DNA from: Closterium sp. NIES-65
Taxonomy: Eukaryota; Streptophyta; Zygnematophyceae; Desmidiales; Closteriaceae
DNA: 64,000 bases
Direction: 5' to 3'
Assembly (NCBI GenBank): GCA_948144175.1
Contig: CANXME010002009.1
Span: 310,001 to 374,000, forward strand
Each line of letters opens with the position of its first letter. Within the stretch, counting starts at the first letter, position 1. Made by a program: the position numbers and the translations under genes. The notes below the pieces were generated by a model that did not search any database, was not told the DNA's origin, and saw nothing but the letters and a program-made list of their open reading frames with translations. Positions 1-9,800 of the stretch are shown piece after piece.

Positions 1-110
1 CCCACACCCACACCACACCCACATCCACACCCACACCACACCCACCTCCGCTCCCTCACACACACACATGCTTGCACGCACGAACACAGACACAACCACA
101 CACAGTGGCA
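1..110. repeat. CA/CCACAC-rich simple repeat
   Basis: Imperfect CCACAC and ACAC tracts run from the window edge to about base 110. They probably lie in the last visible intron or 3' flank of the HOL-like gene. No exon could be recognised here. Confidence 0.7.
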
Positions 111-3100
111 GGTGGGGCGCACATGCAATGAGCCAAAGACGGAGCAGGCAACACGCAGAGCAATGCGATCCGTGCACTCGTGCACATGCAAGGATACGGC
201 AATCCAGTGGGCAACAAACAGAGCACTAGGGACCCGTGTCCCTGTGCACACGCAGCCCACCAGGCGTACCTGTCTGGGCGGCACACTGACCTGTCTGGGC
301 GGCACACTGACCTGTCTGGGCGGCACACTGACTGTGGGCAAATCCTCTGCCGTGAAGCCCAGCGGCTCCAGCACCTCCGCATAGCTGCACGGTAGGCAGT
401 GGCACGCGGCGGGGGGGGGCAGGCAGGCAGTGGAGCCATGAGGAGTCGGTGGTGGTGGCGAGTGCGGCAGGAGAGAGGAGCAGAGAGAGAGGGAGGCGCG
501 GAGGGCGGTGGGGAACATAAGTGCGGAGGCCCAGGATGGGGAGGGCAGGAAGGGAATAGGAGAAACAAATGGCAGTACAGCGAGGGCTGCATAGGGCCGA
601 GCAGGAGGGGGAGGGGGCAGGGGGGCCAACAGCGGATGTGACAAGCGGACCAGGCGGAGCAGGGGGTACCGGGGGGAAAGGGGGGAGAGTAGGGAAAGGG
701 AGACAAGGAAAACAGGTTGAATGGGGACGAGAGGGCGCAGGGGCGAGGGGGGGCACGGGGGAGAGGAGGGGCGCACCTGTCCTTGGAGACGGCATAGGGT
801 GGGCCGCCCTCGTGTCCATCGATCTGCAGGCCAGGCGCACGCAGCGAGGGGCAGACACACAGCCAGCCAGCCGTGCGTCGTGAGCAGACAGCGGTGATTA
901 GTGTTTGCCCATAGGGAGCACACTCGGGTGCATTCATGCGTGCAGGTAACACGAGGGCAAACATGAACATTGAGTGACAGGCGTGCATGGATACGCATGG
1001 TGAGAGGTGCACGCACGGGGAACATGAGAGGGTGCAATGGATACGCACGGGGAACATGAGAGGGTGCAATGGATACGCACGGGGAACATGAGAGGGTGCA
1101 ATGGATACGCACGGGGAACATGAGAGGGTGCAATGGATACGCACGGGGAACATGAGAGGGTGCAATGGATACGCACGGGGAACATGAGAGGGTGCAATGG
1201 ATACGCACGGGGAACATGAGAGGGTGCAATGGATACGCACGGGGAACATGAGAGGGTGCAATGGATACGCACGGGGAACATGAGAGGGTGCAATGGATAC
1301 GCACGGGGAACATGAGAGGGTGCAATGGATACGCACGGGGAACATGAGAGGGTGCAATGGATACGCACGGGGAACATGAGAGGGTGCAATGGATACGCAC
1401 GGGGAACATGAGAGGGTGCAATGGATACGCACGGGGAACATGAGAGGGTGCAATGGATACGCACGGGGAACATGAGAGGGTGCAATGGATACGCACGGGG
1501 AACATGAGAGGGTGCAATGGATACGCACGGGGAACATGAGAGGGTGCAATGGATACGCACGGGGAACATGAGAGGGTGCAATGGATACGCACGGGGAACA
1601 TGAGAGGGTGCAATGGATACGCACGGGGAACATGAGAGGGTGCAATGGATACGCACGGGGAACATGAGAGGGTGCAATGGATACGCACGGGGAACATGAG
1701 AGGGTGCAATGGATACGCACGGGGAACATGAGAGGGTGCAATGGATACGCACGGGGAACATGAGCGTGAAGAGCACCCCGTGTGGTGCCAGCAGCTCCGC
1801 TGTCTTGGCCGCCCACTTGCCCCTCAGCGATGGCGGCAGCGCACAGAAGAAGCTGCACGGGGCGACGAGGGCCGTGGGGAGGGACAGGGGGGCATGGGGG
1901 CATGGAAGGATGGTGCGTGGGCCCGCGAGGGCGTGAGGGCCATGGCAGGGGCGATGGGGCATGTGGGCACTGACAGGGAGGGCCTGGATGAGCGGAAGGG
2001 GGGCAAGATGGGGTACGTGCTCTTAACCAAGATGGGGTACGTGCTCTTAACCAAGGCAGCAGAGGAAGAGCAGGCGTGGCAGCAGAGGAAGAGCAGGCGT
2101 GGCAGCAGAGGAAGAGCAGGCGTGGCAGCAGAGGAAGAGCAGGCGTGGCAGCAGAGGAAGAGCAGGCGTGGCAGCAGAGGAAGAGCAGGCGTGGCAGCAG
2201 GCGTGGCAGCAGGCGTGGCAGAAGGTGTGGCAGCAGGTGTGGCAGCAGGTGTTTGGGGCGGGGCTCTCACGTGTAATGCAAGGGGGTGGAGCAGCGGAGG
2301 GCAGCGGAGCCAGCAAGGGGGTGGCATGCAAGGGGTGAGAGGCAGAGGGCGGGGCTCTCACGTGTAGTCAAAGACTGCATCGACGGGCTGTGCTGGGCGA
2401 TACTCAAAGAAGTCGCCACACACAAACGCCATGGCCGCCCTGTTGGATGCCCCCTCCACCCGCTGAGAGCAGCAGGTTGAGTGTTGACAGGGATGAGAAG
2501 CAGGGGGGAAGGAGTGTTGCAAGGGATGAGAAGCAGGGGGGAAGGAGTGTTGCAAGGGATGAGAAGCAGGGGGGAAGGAGTGTTGCAAAGGATGAGAAGC
2601 AGGGGGGAAAGAGTGTTGAAAGGGATGAGAAGCGGAGGGGAAAGAGTGTGGAAAGGGTTGAGAAGGTAGAGAAGGTTACGCGGGTAGAATTTGAGCAGCA
2701 GGGGAGGGCAGCGGAGCCAGCAAGGGGATGGGCGAAGAAGGGGAAGGGCGAATGGGCGGCAGGAATCAAGCAACATGAGTGGAGTGAGCTATTGCGCGGC
2801 CATGTCACGTGCGCCCACCTTCTCTGCGTGCGCCACAGCAGATGGAGCGATGTCAAGGCCCGTCGCCTCCCTTCCATTCGATGCAAACGCCTCCACGTCA
2901 TAGCCCTGCCATGCCATGCCATGCCATGCCATGCCATGCCATGTCATGCAAGCATATCCAACATCACCCCATGCCATGCCATGGCATCCGAGCAGTGTCA
3001 TGGTATCCAGAACCCCCCCGATGCCATGCCATGACATGGACCCACGTGATAGCATGAGGTGATGTGCCAACGGCATTTTAGACAATCGGCCAAAGAGCAA

Positions 3101-4256
3101 TCATCGCACATGCATTGGACTTTCCCCCCGCTTGCTACAGCCCTGTTCACATCTCCCATAAAACACCCACTGTGCATTCCCGTGCTACAGCCGGGCGCAA
3201 GGCACTCACGGTGCTACAGCCCGGCGCAAGGCACTCACGGTGCCACAGCCGGGGACGAGCACGCGGCGGATGGAGGGCGGCAGGTGCAGCGGCGACCCCT
3301 CTTCCGCCGCCACGAGCGCCGCTACAGCCGGCGTCACGCCGCCCAGATCCCACGGCGTCGTGCTCGCCTGCCACGCCTTGTCCCACCCGCCTGGCCCAGG
3401 CGCAGGGGAGGGATAAAACTTAGGGTTAGGGATTCCCCGAGGGATGCGGAGGGATAGGGAGCGGCGAGTGGAGGCAATTGGGCGTGGTGGGCGGAGTGGA
3501 GCGAGATGCCACGATGGATGGCAATCAACCACGCCAGCGCCGGGGTACAGAATGATTCGGCGCGCCTTAAGGTGCGGATGAGGAGGTGCGAATGGTGGAG
3601 GTGCGAATGATGGAGGTGCGAATGATGGAGGTACGAATGATGGAGGTGCGAATGATGGAGGTGCGAATGATGGAGGCAAGCAGCGCAGATGCGCTGGCAC
3701 GGACGCAGCCAGGGCGGACGGAAATTACTGAGCCTGTGCAACGGTGCGTCACAGCGGTCACGCACAGTCCACCCTGTCGGCGGTCGGGAATCCCAGCAAC
3801 CCTGCGTTGGCGCCAAGGATTGGAATTCGGCTCACCGACGGGTTCATCGGCCAGCAGCTGCCGCACCTCCATCATCCCCGGAATGGTCTTCGGCGCGTCG
3901 AACGCCATCACCTCCGACTGTGCGCCAGGCGCGGACGCGGCGTCCGCTGCCCCTTCCGCCGGAGTGGACGGGTGCTCAGTCATGCCGCGAGCGGTGAGGG
4001 TGCTCGCGGACGAATCGAATTGCACGGAGGGATTTGCGGAAGACGCGAAACGATGAATCACTGAGCCCTTGCGGATACGAGTTTTGTTAGATGAGGGATG
4101 CCCGCGACGGTAGAATCCACCGGATACGCACGGAGCGGACAACAAACTGGAAGGCTGGAAGTCGCTCCGGGAACGACAGCTACTAGAGATAGAGGGGAGC
4201 CTGGTGAAGGCGACGCGGCGATAATAGGACGAGGCGGAAAGGAATAGGGTTGACAT
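1..4256 (-). CDS. HOL: HOL/TPMT-like S-adenosylmethionine halide/thiol methyltransferase, partial at the left edge
   Basis: Likely transfers methyl from S-adenosylmethionine to halide or thiocyanate ions, as in the plant HARMLESS TO OZONE LAYER family. Phase-consistent exons on the minus strand: 4256-3836, 3390-3239, 2905-2819, 2462-2362, 1852-1753, 823-777 and 384-about 270; the final exon was not found and may lie off the window. Exon 1 is a 140-residue Ser/Arg-rich leader, probably organellar. Exon 2 carries GWDKAWQAS, TPWDLGGVTPAV and the SAM motif VPGCGTGYD, whose last residues come from exon 3. Later exons give GLDIAPSAVAHAEK, CGDFFEY, VFDYTFFCALPPSLRGKW, GVLFTLMFP and DGHEGGPPYAVSKDSYAEVLEPLGF, all in the family order. 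Every intron is packed with minisatellites, and three donor sites are themselves tandemly repeated, so the mature 3' end is uncertain. The family call is firm; the exact substrate is inferred. Confidence 0.85.
269..331. repeat. Triple 21-bp tandem repeat carrying a 5' splice site
   Basis: Three exact 21-bp units lie at 269-289, 290-310 and 311-331. Read on the minus strand each unit encodes VSVPPRQ followed by a CAG|GT donor context, so exon 7 of the HOL-like gene has several in-frame alternative ends 21 nt apart. Being a multiple of three, the unit preserves frame whichever donor is used. Confidence 0.85.
1037..1764. repeat. 32-bp minisatellite of about 23 copies, derived from an exon end plus its donor site
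   Basis: Twenty-two essentially identical 32-bp units run from 1037 to 1740, followed by a partial unit to 1764; degenerate units precede it from about 984. On the minus strand each unit contains the last codons of HOL-like exon 5 (CTC ATG TTC CCC) joined to GTGCGT, a usable 5' splice site. The exon end and its donor have therefore been amplified as one block. Confidence 0.95.
2007..2054. repeat. 24-bp tandem duplication in a HOL-like intron
   Basis: Two exact 24-bp copies lie at 2007-2030 and 2031-2054, within the intron between exons 4 and 5 of the minus-strand gene, directly next to another repeat array. Confidence 0.85.
2059..2246. repeat. 23-bp minisatellite, six units, followed by 12-bp derivatives
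   Basis: Six 23-bp units start at 2059, 2082, 2105, 2128, 2151 and 2174. Shorter 12-bp units made of the second half of the motif follow. On the minus strand the array is a string of CTGCC and CTCTTCC pyrimidine runs inside an intron. Confidence 0.9.
2492..2656. repeat. 33-bp minisatellite, five units
   Basis: Units start at 2492, 2525, 2558, 2591 and 2624 and accumulate mismatches to the right. The array lies in the intron between exons 3 and 4 of the HOL-like gene, just beyond the exon 4 acceptor. Confidence 0.9.
2906..3040. repeat. ATGCC pentamer microsatellite and scattered derivatives
   Basis: A run of ATGCC pentamers occupies about 2908-2945, immediately outside the HOL-like exon 3 acceptor. 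Dispersed CCATGCCATG copies continue to about 3040. Confidence 0.8.
3181..3244. repeat. 29-bp tandem repeat containing the HOL-like exon 2 donor
   Basis: Two near-identical 29-bp units at 3181-3209 and 3210-3238 are followed by a third start at 3239. On the minus strand each begins with the end of exon 2 (CTGTGGCACC or CTGTAGCACC) and its GTGAGT donor. Copies beyond the first have an in-frame TAG, so only the first donor keeps the protein open. Confidence 0.85.
3575..3678. repeat. 15-bp minisatellite in the first HOL-like intron
   Basis: About six to seven copies of a GTGCGAATGATGGAG-type 15-bp unit occur in the intron between exons 1 and 2. Confidence 0.85.
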
Positions 4257-4469
4257 TTCTAAGAAGCCATGCGGATGGTGCGAAAATGTGAACGACCCCT
4301 AGATTCACCACAAGTCCAGCCTTGCGAGTGCTGTGAAACAGCGGAACTGTTTGTAAAAATTCGTCACGCCCAGAGACGTCGCGAAAGGTGGGCCTGCTGA
4401 AATTTCCCCTCAATAGGAGCTTGGGGAGTGCGGAGTGGAACGAAGGAACAAACCCTGTTTGAGATGTTA

Positions 4470-4968
4470 GGGCGCTTCACCTGAGGGGCGGAAGGCCAAA
4501 ATCCGAACCGACGTATCAGTTTGACTCTACGAACAGTATCCCAAATGAGTTCGAACACAAATACGTACAATGAGCGAATGTGACACAGGCCATCACAGGT
4601 GACGCCATCGCTATTCGCACACGCGGTCTGTTCGAACACAGCGACGTCGCCCACAAAAGAGCGACGTCGCCAAACATTGGGTCCCTCGCTTGTGTGTTTT
4701 CTCGCAAACGTTCATGGGCGACCCGGAAGACTGTGGACCAATCATATCAGTCGTTTGTGCGGAATTGTGTGTCACCTATCCCAACCTCTTCGAACAAACG
4801 TGTTCGAACGTGCGGGATGATGAAAATCGTGCTTGAGGTGACAGCTCTGTTCAAATTGGCGAAATTGTGCTTCGCGACGTCACGATCACCACTACGAACA
4901 TAGGCGAAACGAGTAACGTTTCGCCTGTTCGAACGACTGTGTTGTTCGAACCGACAGGTGAAGCGCCC
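4470..4968. mobile_element. PIF/Harbinger-like MITE, 499 bp, flanked by TTA
   Basis: The ends are perfect 14-bp inverted repeats (GGGCGCTTCACCTG on the left, its complement on the right) flanked on both sides by TTA (4467-4469 and 4969-4971). A TTA target duplication with a GG-starting terminal repeat is the signature of Tourist-like MITEs of the PIF/Harbinger superfamily. There is no coding capacity; internal TTCGAAC motifs recur. The structure is clear; the superfamily is inferred from the TTA. Confidence 0.85.
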
Positions 4969-4971
4969 TTA

Positions 4972-6858
4972 GGGTCTTGATGAATCATTCCAGAATGCCC
5001 AGGTCATGCAAACAGAATCCTGAGCTCCTCAGGGCTGGCGAACGTACCCTGTAAATTCAGTACTTCGCTGAATATATACCTTTCTTACGAGGGTGGTATA
5101 CTAATAACGTAAACAAGAGTCAGCAGCACGCGTGTTGCAACCAAAAAATTTTGCAGTGAAGTGGGTTGCTGATACAGTATTATGAGGAAGGAACCAGGAA
5201 ATGCAAATCGACTAGACGGAAGGGGCCTTCGGCCACAAAAGACAAACAGCTGTGAGCCAAGCCAAGCCAGAGTTCCTTTTGTCCTGGGAGAAGTCGGATC
5301 GCAAGTTGTTAATCCTTCCACTCCCCAGTGACGATTGCAACAGTTCCACAGTGGCTTTCCAGTGCTCTTGGAAAATTGCACTCAGTGAAATTACGGAATC
5401 TCTTTGTCCAGCCAATGAAGCTCGGTTCATTTCAACCGGGCCAGTCATTGAAGGGCAGTCTGATTGCCTTGTACGGCGACACTTGCCTGACCTCGTCAAC
5501 GCTCATCCGCTGGTTTTTGTGGAAGCCACGTCAACGAATTATGATTTTCACTTAGCTGTGTTTAGAGCCAATATCTGGGAGCCATGTCAAGAATTGCCGA
5601 AGATATCACCTGCGCGAGTGATGAATGCTTTGGAGTAACCCTAACCACTAACATCTGTTTCCAATGTCCCGCTGGCGGATCGTAGGGATTTCCGTGAAAC
5701 AAGGGCTGCCGGTAATCATTATTTTCTTACAGCTTGATTCTGGTGTCTGTCGCGGAAGAAACATTGCCTCCACGTCATCCGAACCGCACCACACACACAG
5801 CCCACAGCCCTCACAAATTTGCGATTCGGCTGCCATCCTCTGTGCGCTCCATTTCTTGCAGCTCAGTCTTGTGTGCCTGCCTTGCCTATGATGTTCTGCT
5901 TGCGCCACAGCAACCTCAAGTGCTTGGCCTGCTCGACTGGTGCAGGCACAACCAGCCTCTCTCAGCCTCAGCTTGCAGAGTCAGCGACGTGCTGGGAGCA
6001 CTCGTGCGATGCATCCGTGGCTAAGAGCAACTAGACGTCGCTGTTCATATATCTTTTATCACTCTCCCAGAACTTGGTGAAATGCTTGGCTGCGCGGACC
6101 AGTTTACCTTCAAGTTAAAACTCTAAGTAGCATTTAGCTTGACGTGCAGAAAAGTTTTTTTGAATCTGCTTGCACGCATTACTTACTCTAGTAGCATTTA
6201 GGGAGTTACTTCGACGTAGGGATGCAGCAGCCATCAGCATCGCTCTTCATAGACGCCTGGAGGCGGCATCCCAAATTTGTTTTTGGTGGGGGGTGTTTTG
6301 GACAGTGGTAGTCAGGAGTATACATTTCGGGCTGCACTGTGGCTACACTCGCTACTGACCCCCTACTCCAACCAATCTCCAACTACACACCCACTCATCC
6401 AATGCTCCGATGGCTCCAACAGAGTCCCTACAGTGTAAATCCAAGTGGACTCGTCACTACCTGGCAACTCCATCGCCACTCCACAGATTGGGTATACGTG
6501 TGCTCCGGCGATTGCACGCCCCAACCTCAAACATCCAAGCTCGCGCAAAAACGGCCCAACCAATCAAAAAGATTGCCAGGGTTCTGCCTTGGCAAACGGA
6601 ACATGCGCTTTAAACGGATTCTGGATGCTTATACAGTGCAAAAATAAATGAATGACTCCGAATATGACGACATGTCCATGAAGAATTTACGGGTAACACA
6701 ACTGTGTCGGATTGGCGTGCAATTCCTTACAGCAGTGCGAGAATGCCAGCCCCCCATTGATCAGCATTAGGCATTTACACACGCTCACTGGTCAAAGTTG
6801 TTGCAACTTTCCAGCGGCACACCTGACAGGTCAATCACATGATTTGATCAACCTAACT
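4972..6858. other. Intergenic stretch without a supported gene
   Basis: Both strands hold only short ORFs, several lacking an ATG, with no recognisable domain. The base composition is more AT-rich than in the flanking genes. I see no repeat array or RNA gene here. Confidence 0.5.
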
Positions 6859-6859
6859 T

Positions 6860-9800
6860 TGTATCATCTCAAAACAGCCGCTGATTGTGGTACAGGACGT
6901 CTGCTTCCTGAAAAGATTGCACCACGTGCAGCAACTGGTAGATCTTCGCCACAGGCTGGACAGCGTATCCATGCTCTTCGGGATCTGTGCCCGCAAACTG
7001 AAGGCGCGGCGCCAGTGTGTGACTGTCTTTGCCAATGTGTGATAGTAGCTTCACAAATGCGTAGCCATCCTCGGGCAATGATGAGTCTCTAAAAAGGAGC
7101 AGAACCTTCGCGATAGTCTCGTGGCCATTCATGTTGATGTGCACAAACGAGAAGCAAGGCTTCCCATGGAAGCTCGGTGAAGCCCGCACCCACGCTGGAT
7201 CGGCCGTCCGATTGTCGCCCTCACCTTGGGTTCCAAGGGCCAGTGCCGTGTGCACCTGCATACCACCACAACAAGGGATTCACTGCAGCATGGGATGCAC
7301 AGCCATAGCCATGGGTCATAACCAACCGTATCACATACCCCACACTGGCTGGCCATTCCCATTGTGACGACCCAACCCTGGCTCATGACCCCCCTTCTCC
7401 CTCCCCAACCTTGTCTGGCCTCCCCAGGTCACATTCCCCACTCTGGCTATCCCACCCCCCTCCCTCCTTTCCCCCTACGCTGGTCCAGTCCCCCTCTGAT
7501 TCCGCCCCCAGGCTTCCCTCCGCGGCTCTCCCTCTCCAACCTGTAAACGTCTCTCCCCTCCAGGGTCCACGCTAAGGTTTGCATTTCTCTTCCCCGCCTG
7601 CCTCCCACGCATGCCCTTTCCCCTTCTGCCAGGGTTGAAACCCAGGCTTGCCTCCCTCCATCTCGATCTCCGCCAGGCTGGCCTAAACCCGCGTCCCTCC
7701 CAACCCTGGCTATCCTTTCACCTACTCCCTCTCCACCCAGGCTTGCCTATCCCCTTCTTCCTCCCCACCCTGGCTCGCCTTTCCTCTTCTCCCTCTCCAC
7801 CCAGGCTTGCCTTTCCCCTTATCCCTCCTCAACCCTGGCTATCCCTTCCCCTTCTCCCTCCACCCCCCCCTTGCTCGCCTTTCTCCTTCTTCCTCCCCAA
7901 CCCTGGCTATCCTTTCACCTACTCCCTCTCCACCCAGGCATGCCTATCCCCTTCTCCCTCCCCACACTGGCTCGCCTTTCCTCTTCTCCCTCTCCACCCA
8001 GGCTTGCCTTTCCCCTTATCCGTCCTCAACCGTGGCTATCCCTTCCCCTTCTCCCTCCACCCCCCCCTTGCTCGCCTTTCTCCTTCTTCCTCCCCAACCC
8101 TGGCTATCCTTTCACCTACTCCCTCTCCACCCAGGGTTGCCTATCCCCTTCTCCCTCCCCACCCTGGCTCGCCTTTCCTCTTCTCCCTCTCCACCCAGGC
8201 TTGCCTTTCCCCTTCTCCCTCCTCAACCCTGGCTATCCCTTCCCCTTCTCCCTCCACCCCCCCCTTGCTCGCCTTTCTCCTTCTTCCTCCCCAACCCTGG
8301 CTATCCTTTCACCTACTCCCTCTCCACCCAGGGTTGCCTATCCCCTTCTCCCTCCCCACCCTGGCTCGCCTTTCCTCTTCTCCCTCTCCACCCTGGCTTG
8401 CCTTTCCCCTTCTCCCTCCTCAACCCTGGCTATCCCTTCCCCTTCTCCCTCCACCCCCCCCTTGCTCGCCTTTCTCCTTCTTCCTCCCCAACCCTGGCTA
8501 TCCTTTCACCTACTCCCTCTCCACCCAGGCATGCCTATCCCCTTCTCCCTCCCCACCCTGGCTCGCCTTTCCTCTTCTCCCTCTCCACCCTGGCTTGCCT
8601 TTCCCCTTCTCCCTCCTCAACCCTGGCTATCCCTTCCCCTTCTCCCTCCACCCCCCCTTTGCTCGCCTTTCTCCTTCTTCCTCCCCAACCCTGGTTATCC
8701 TTTCACCTACTCCCTCTCCACCCAGGCATGCCTATCCCCTTCTCCCTCCCCACCCTGGCTCGCCTTTCCTCTTCTCCCTCTCCACCCTGGCTTGCCTTTC
8801 CCCTTCTCCCTCCTCAACCCTGGCTATCCCTTCCCCTTCTCCCTCCACAACCCTTGCTATCCCTTCCCTTTCTCCCTCCTCACCCTTGCTCGCCTTTCCC
8901 CTTCGCCCTCACCAACCCTGGCTATCCCTTCCCCATCTCCCTCCCACCCCTGGCTATCCTTACCCGGCTATCCTTACCCCTTCTCCTCCCCCAACCCTGG
9001 CTATCCAGTCCCCTTCTGCCTCCCACATGGCCTTGGTGACCTATGCTTTCCTCCCCCTACTCCCCCTACTCCCTCGCCACCCAGGCTTGGCTATCCCCTT
9101 CTTCCTCCCCACCCTGGGTCGCCTTTCCCCTACTCCCTCGCCACCCAGGCTTGCCTATCCCCTTCTCCCTCCCCAACCCTTTATGCCTCACCCACACTGG
9201 CTGTACGCACTCACATGTACTGTTGCCATCCTCGTGCCAGCGTTGGTTAACGTGTGTGCAAACACACGCATGTCTTCCGGCATCGCCCGCATGAAGGTGT
9301 GCCACAATCCCTCCCCCCTCCCTCCGCCTCTAGTGTCCACAGGAACCACCATGCGCTGCGACGTCTTCGTCAGCACAGGGAGCCCTTTTTCAATTGACTG
9401 CGATGGTGAAGGAGGCATGAGGCACAGATGTTGGTGGATGGACAGCACTAAAACAACAATGTGGGCAAAACGCATGAATACATGATACACTTACCTCTCT
9501 CATGGCTGTCATGTACTGTGTGTCAACCGAGTCCCTCCATGGCAGGGCACGCATGGCTCTTCGCATATCGTCAGCAATGATGATAGCTGCATGGATTTGA
9601 CGCCGGTTAGAGCTGCGGTACGGCCTCTTAACAAGTGACACATGCGAGTGCTCGAACGTGTTAGTGGAATACTCTTCTGGAATCCCGCGTGTCATCATGG
9701 CATAAGGAATGTGCGCCAAGGCGTGAACTTTGACTAGGCGCCATGCTGACTTCTGATTGGGAAAGACCACCTTGCAGCGGTTTATCAACCTGCACGCAAC

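Noticed and set aside
1037-1764. CRISPR array
   Set aside because: The units are contiguous without unique spacers and the genome is eukaryotic; it is a minisatellite.
56-1962. Long minus-strand ORFs of 615 and 342 codons across the minisatellite
   Set aside because: Most of both frames is the translated 32-bp repeat. Only a short stretch within each (HOL-like exon 5 or 6) matches a protein family.
3413-3435. Telomere-like TTAGGG motifs
   Set aside because: Only two adjacent copies occur, inside an intron of a recognisable gene.
5252-5638. 128-codon plus-strand ORF in the 5-kb spacer
   Set aside because: The frame opens at GTG rather than ATG, has no recognisable domain, and no splice-linked neighbour was found.
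7611-9485. Plus-strand ORFs of 624, 459 and 410 codons
   Set aside because: They are translations of the pyrimidine-rich satellite, open in several frames at once, with no sequence outside the repeat resembling a protein.
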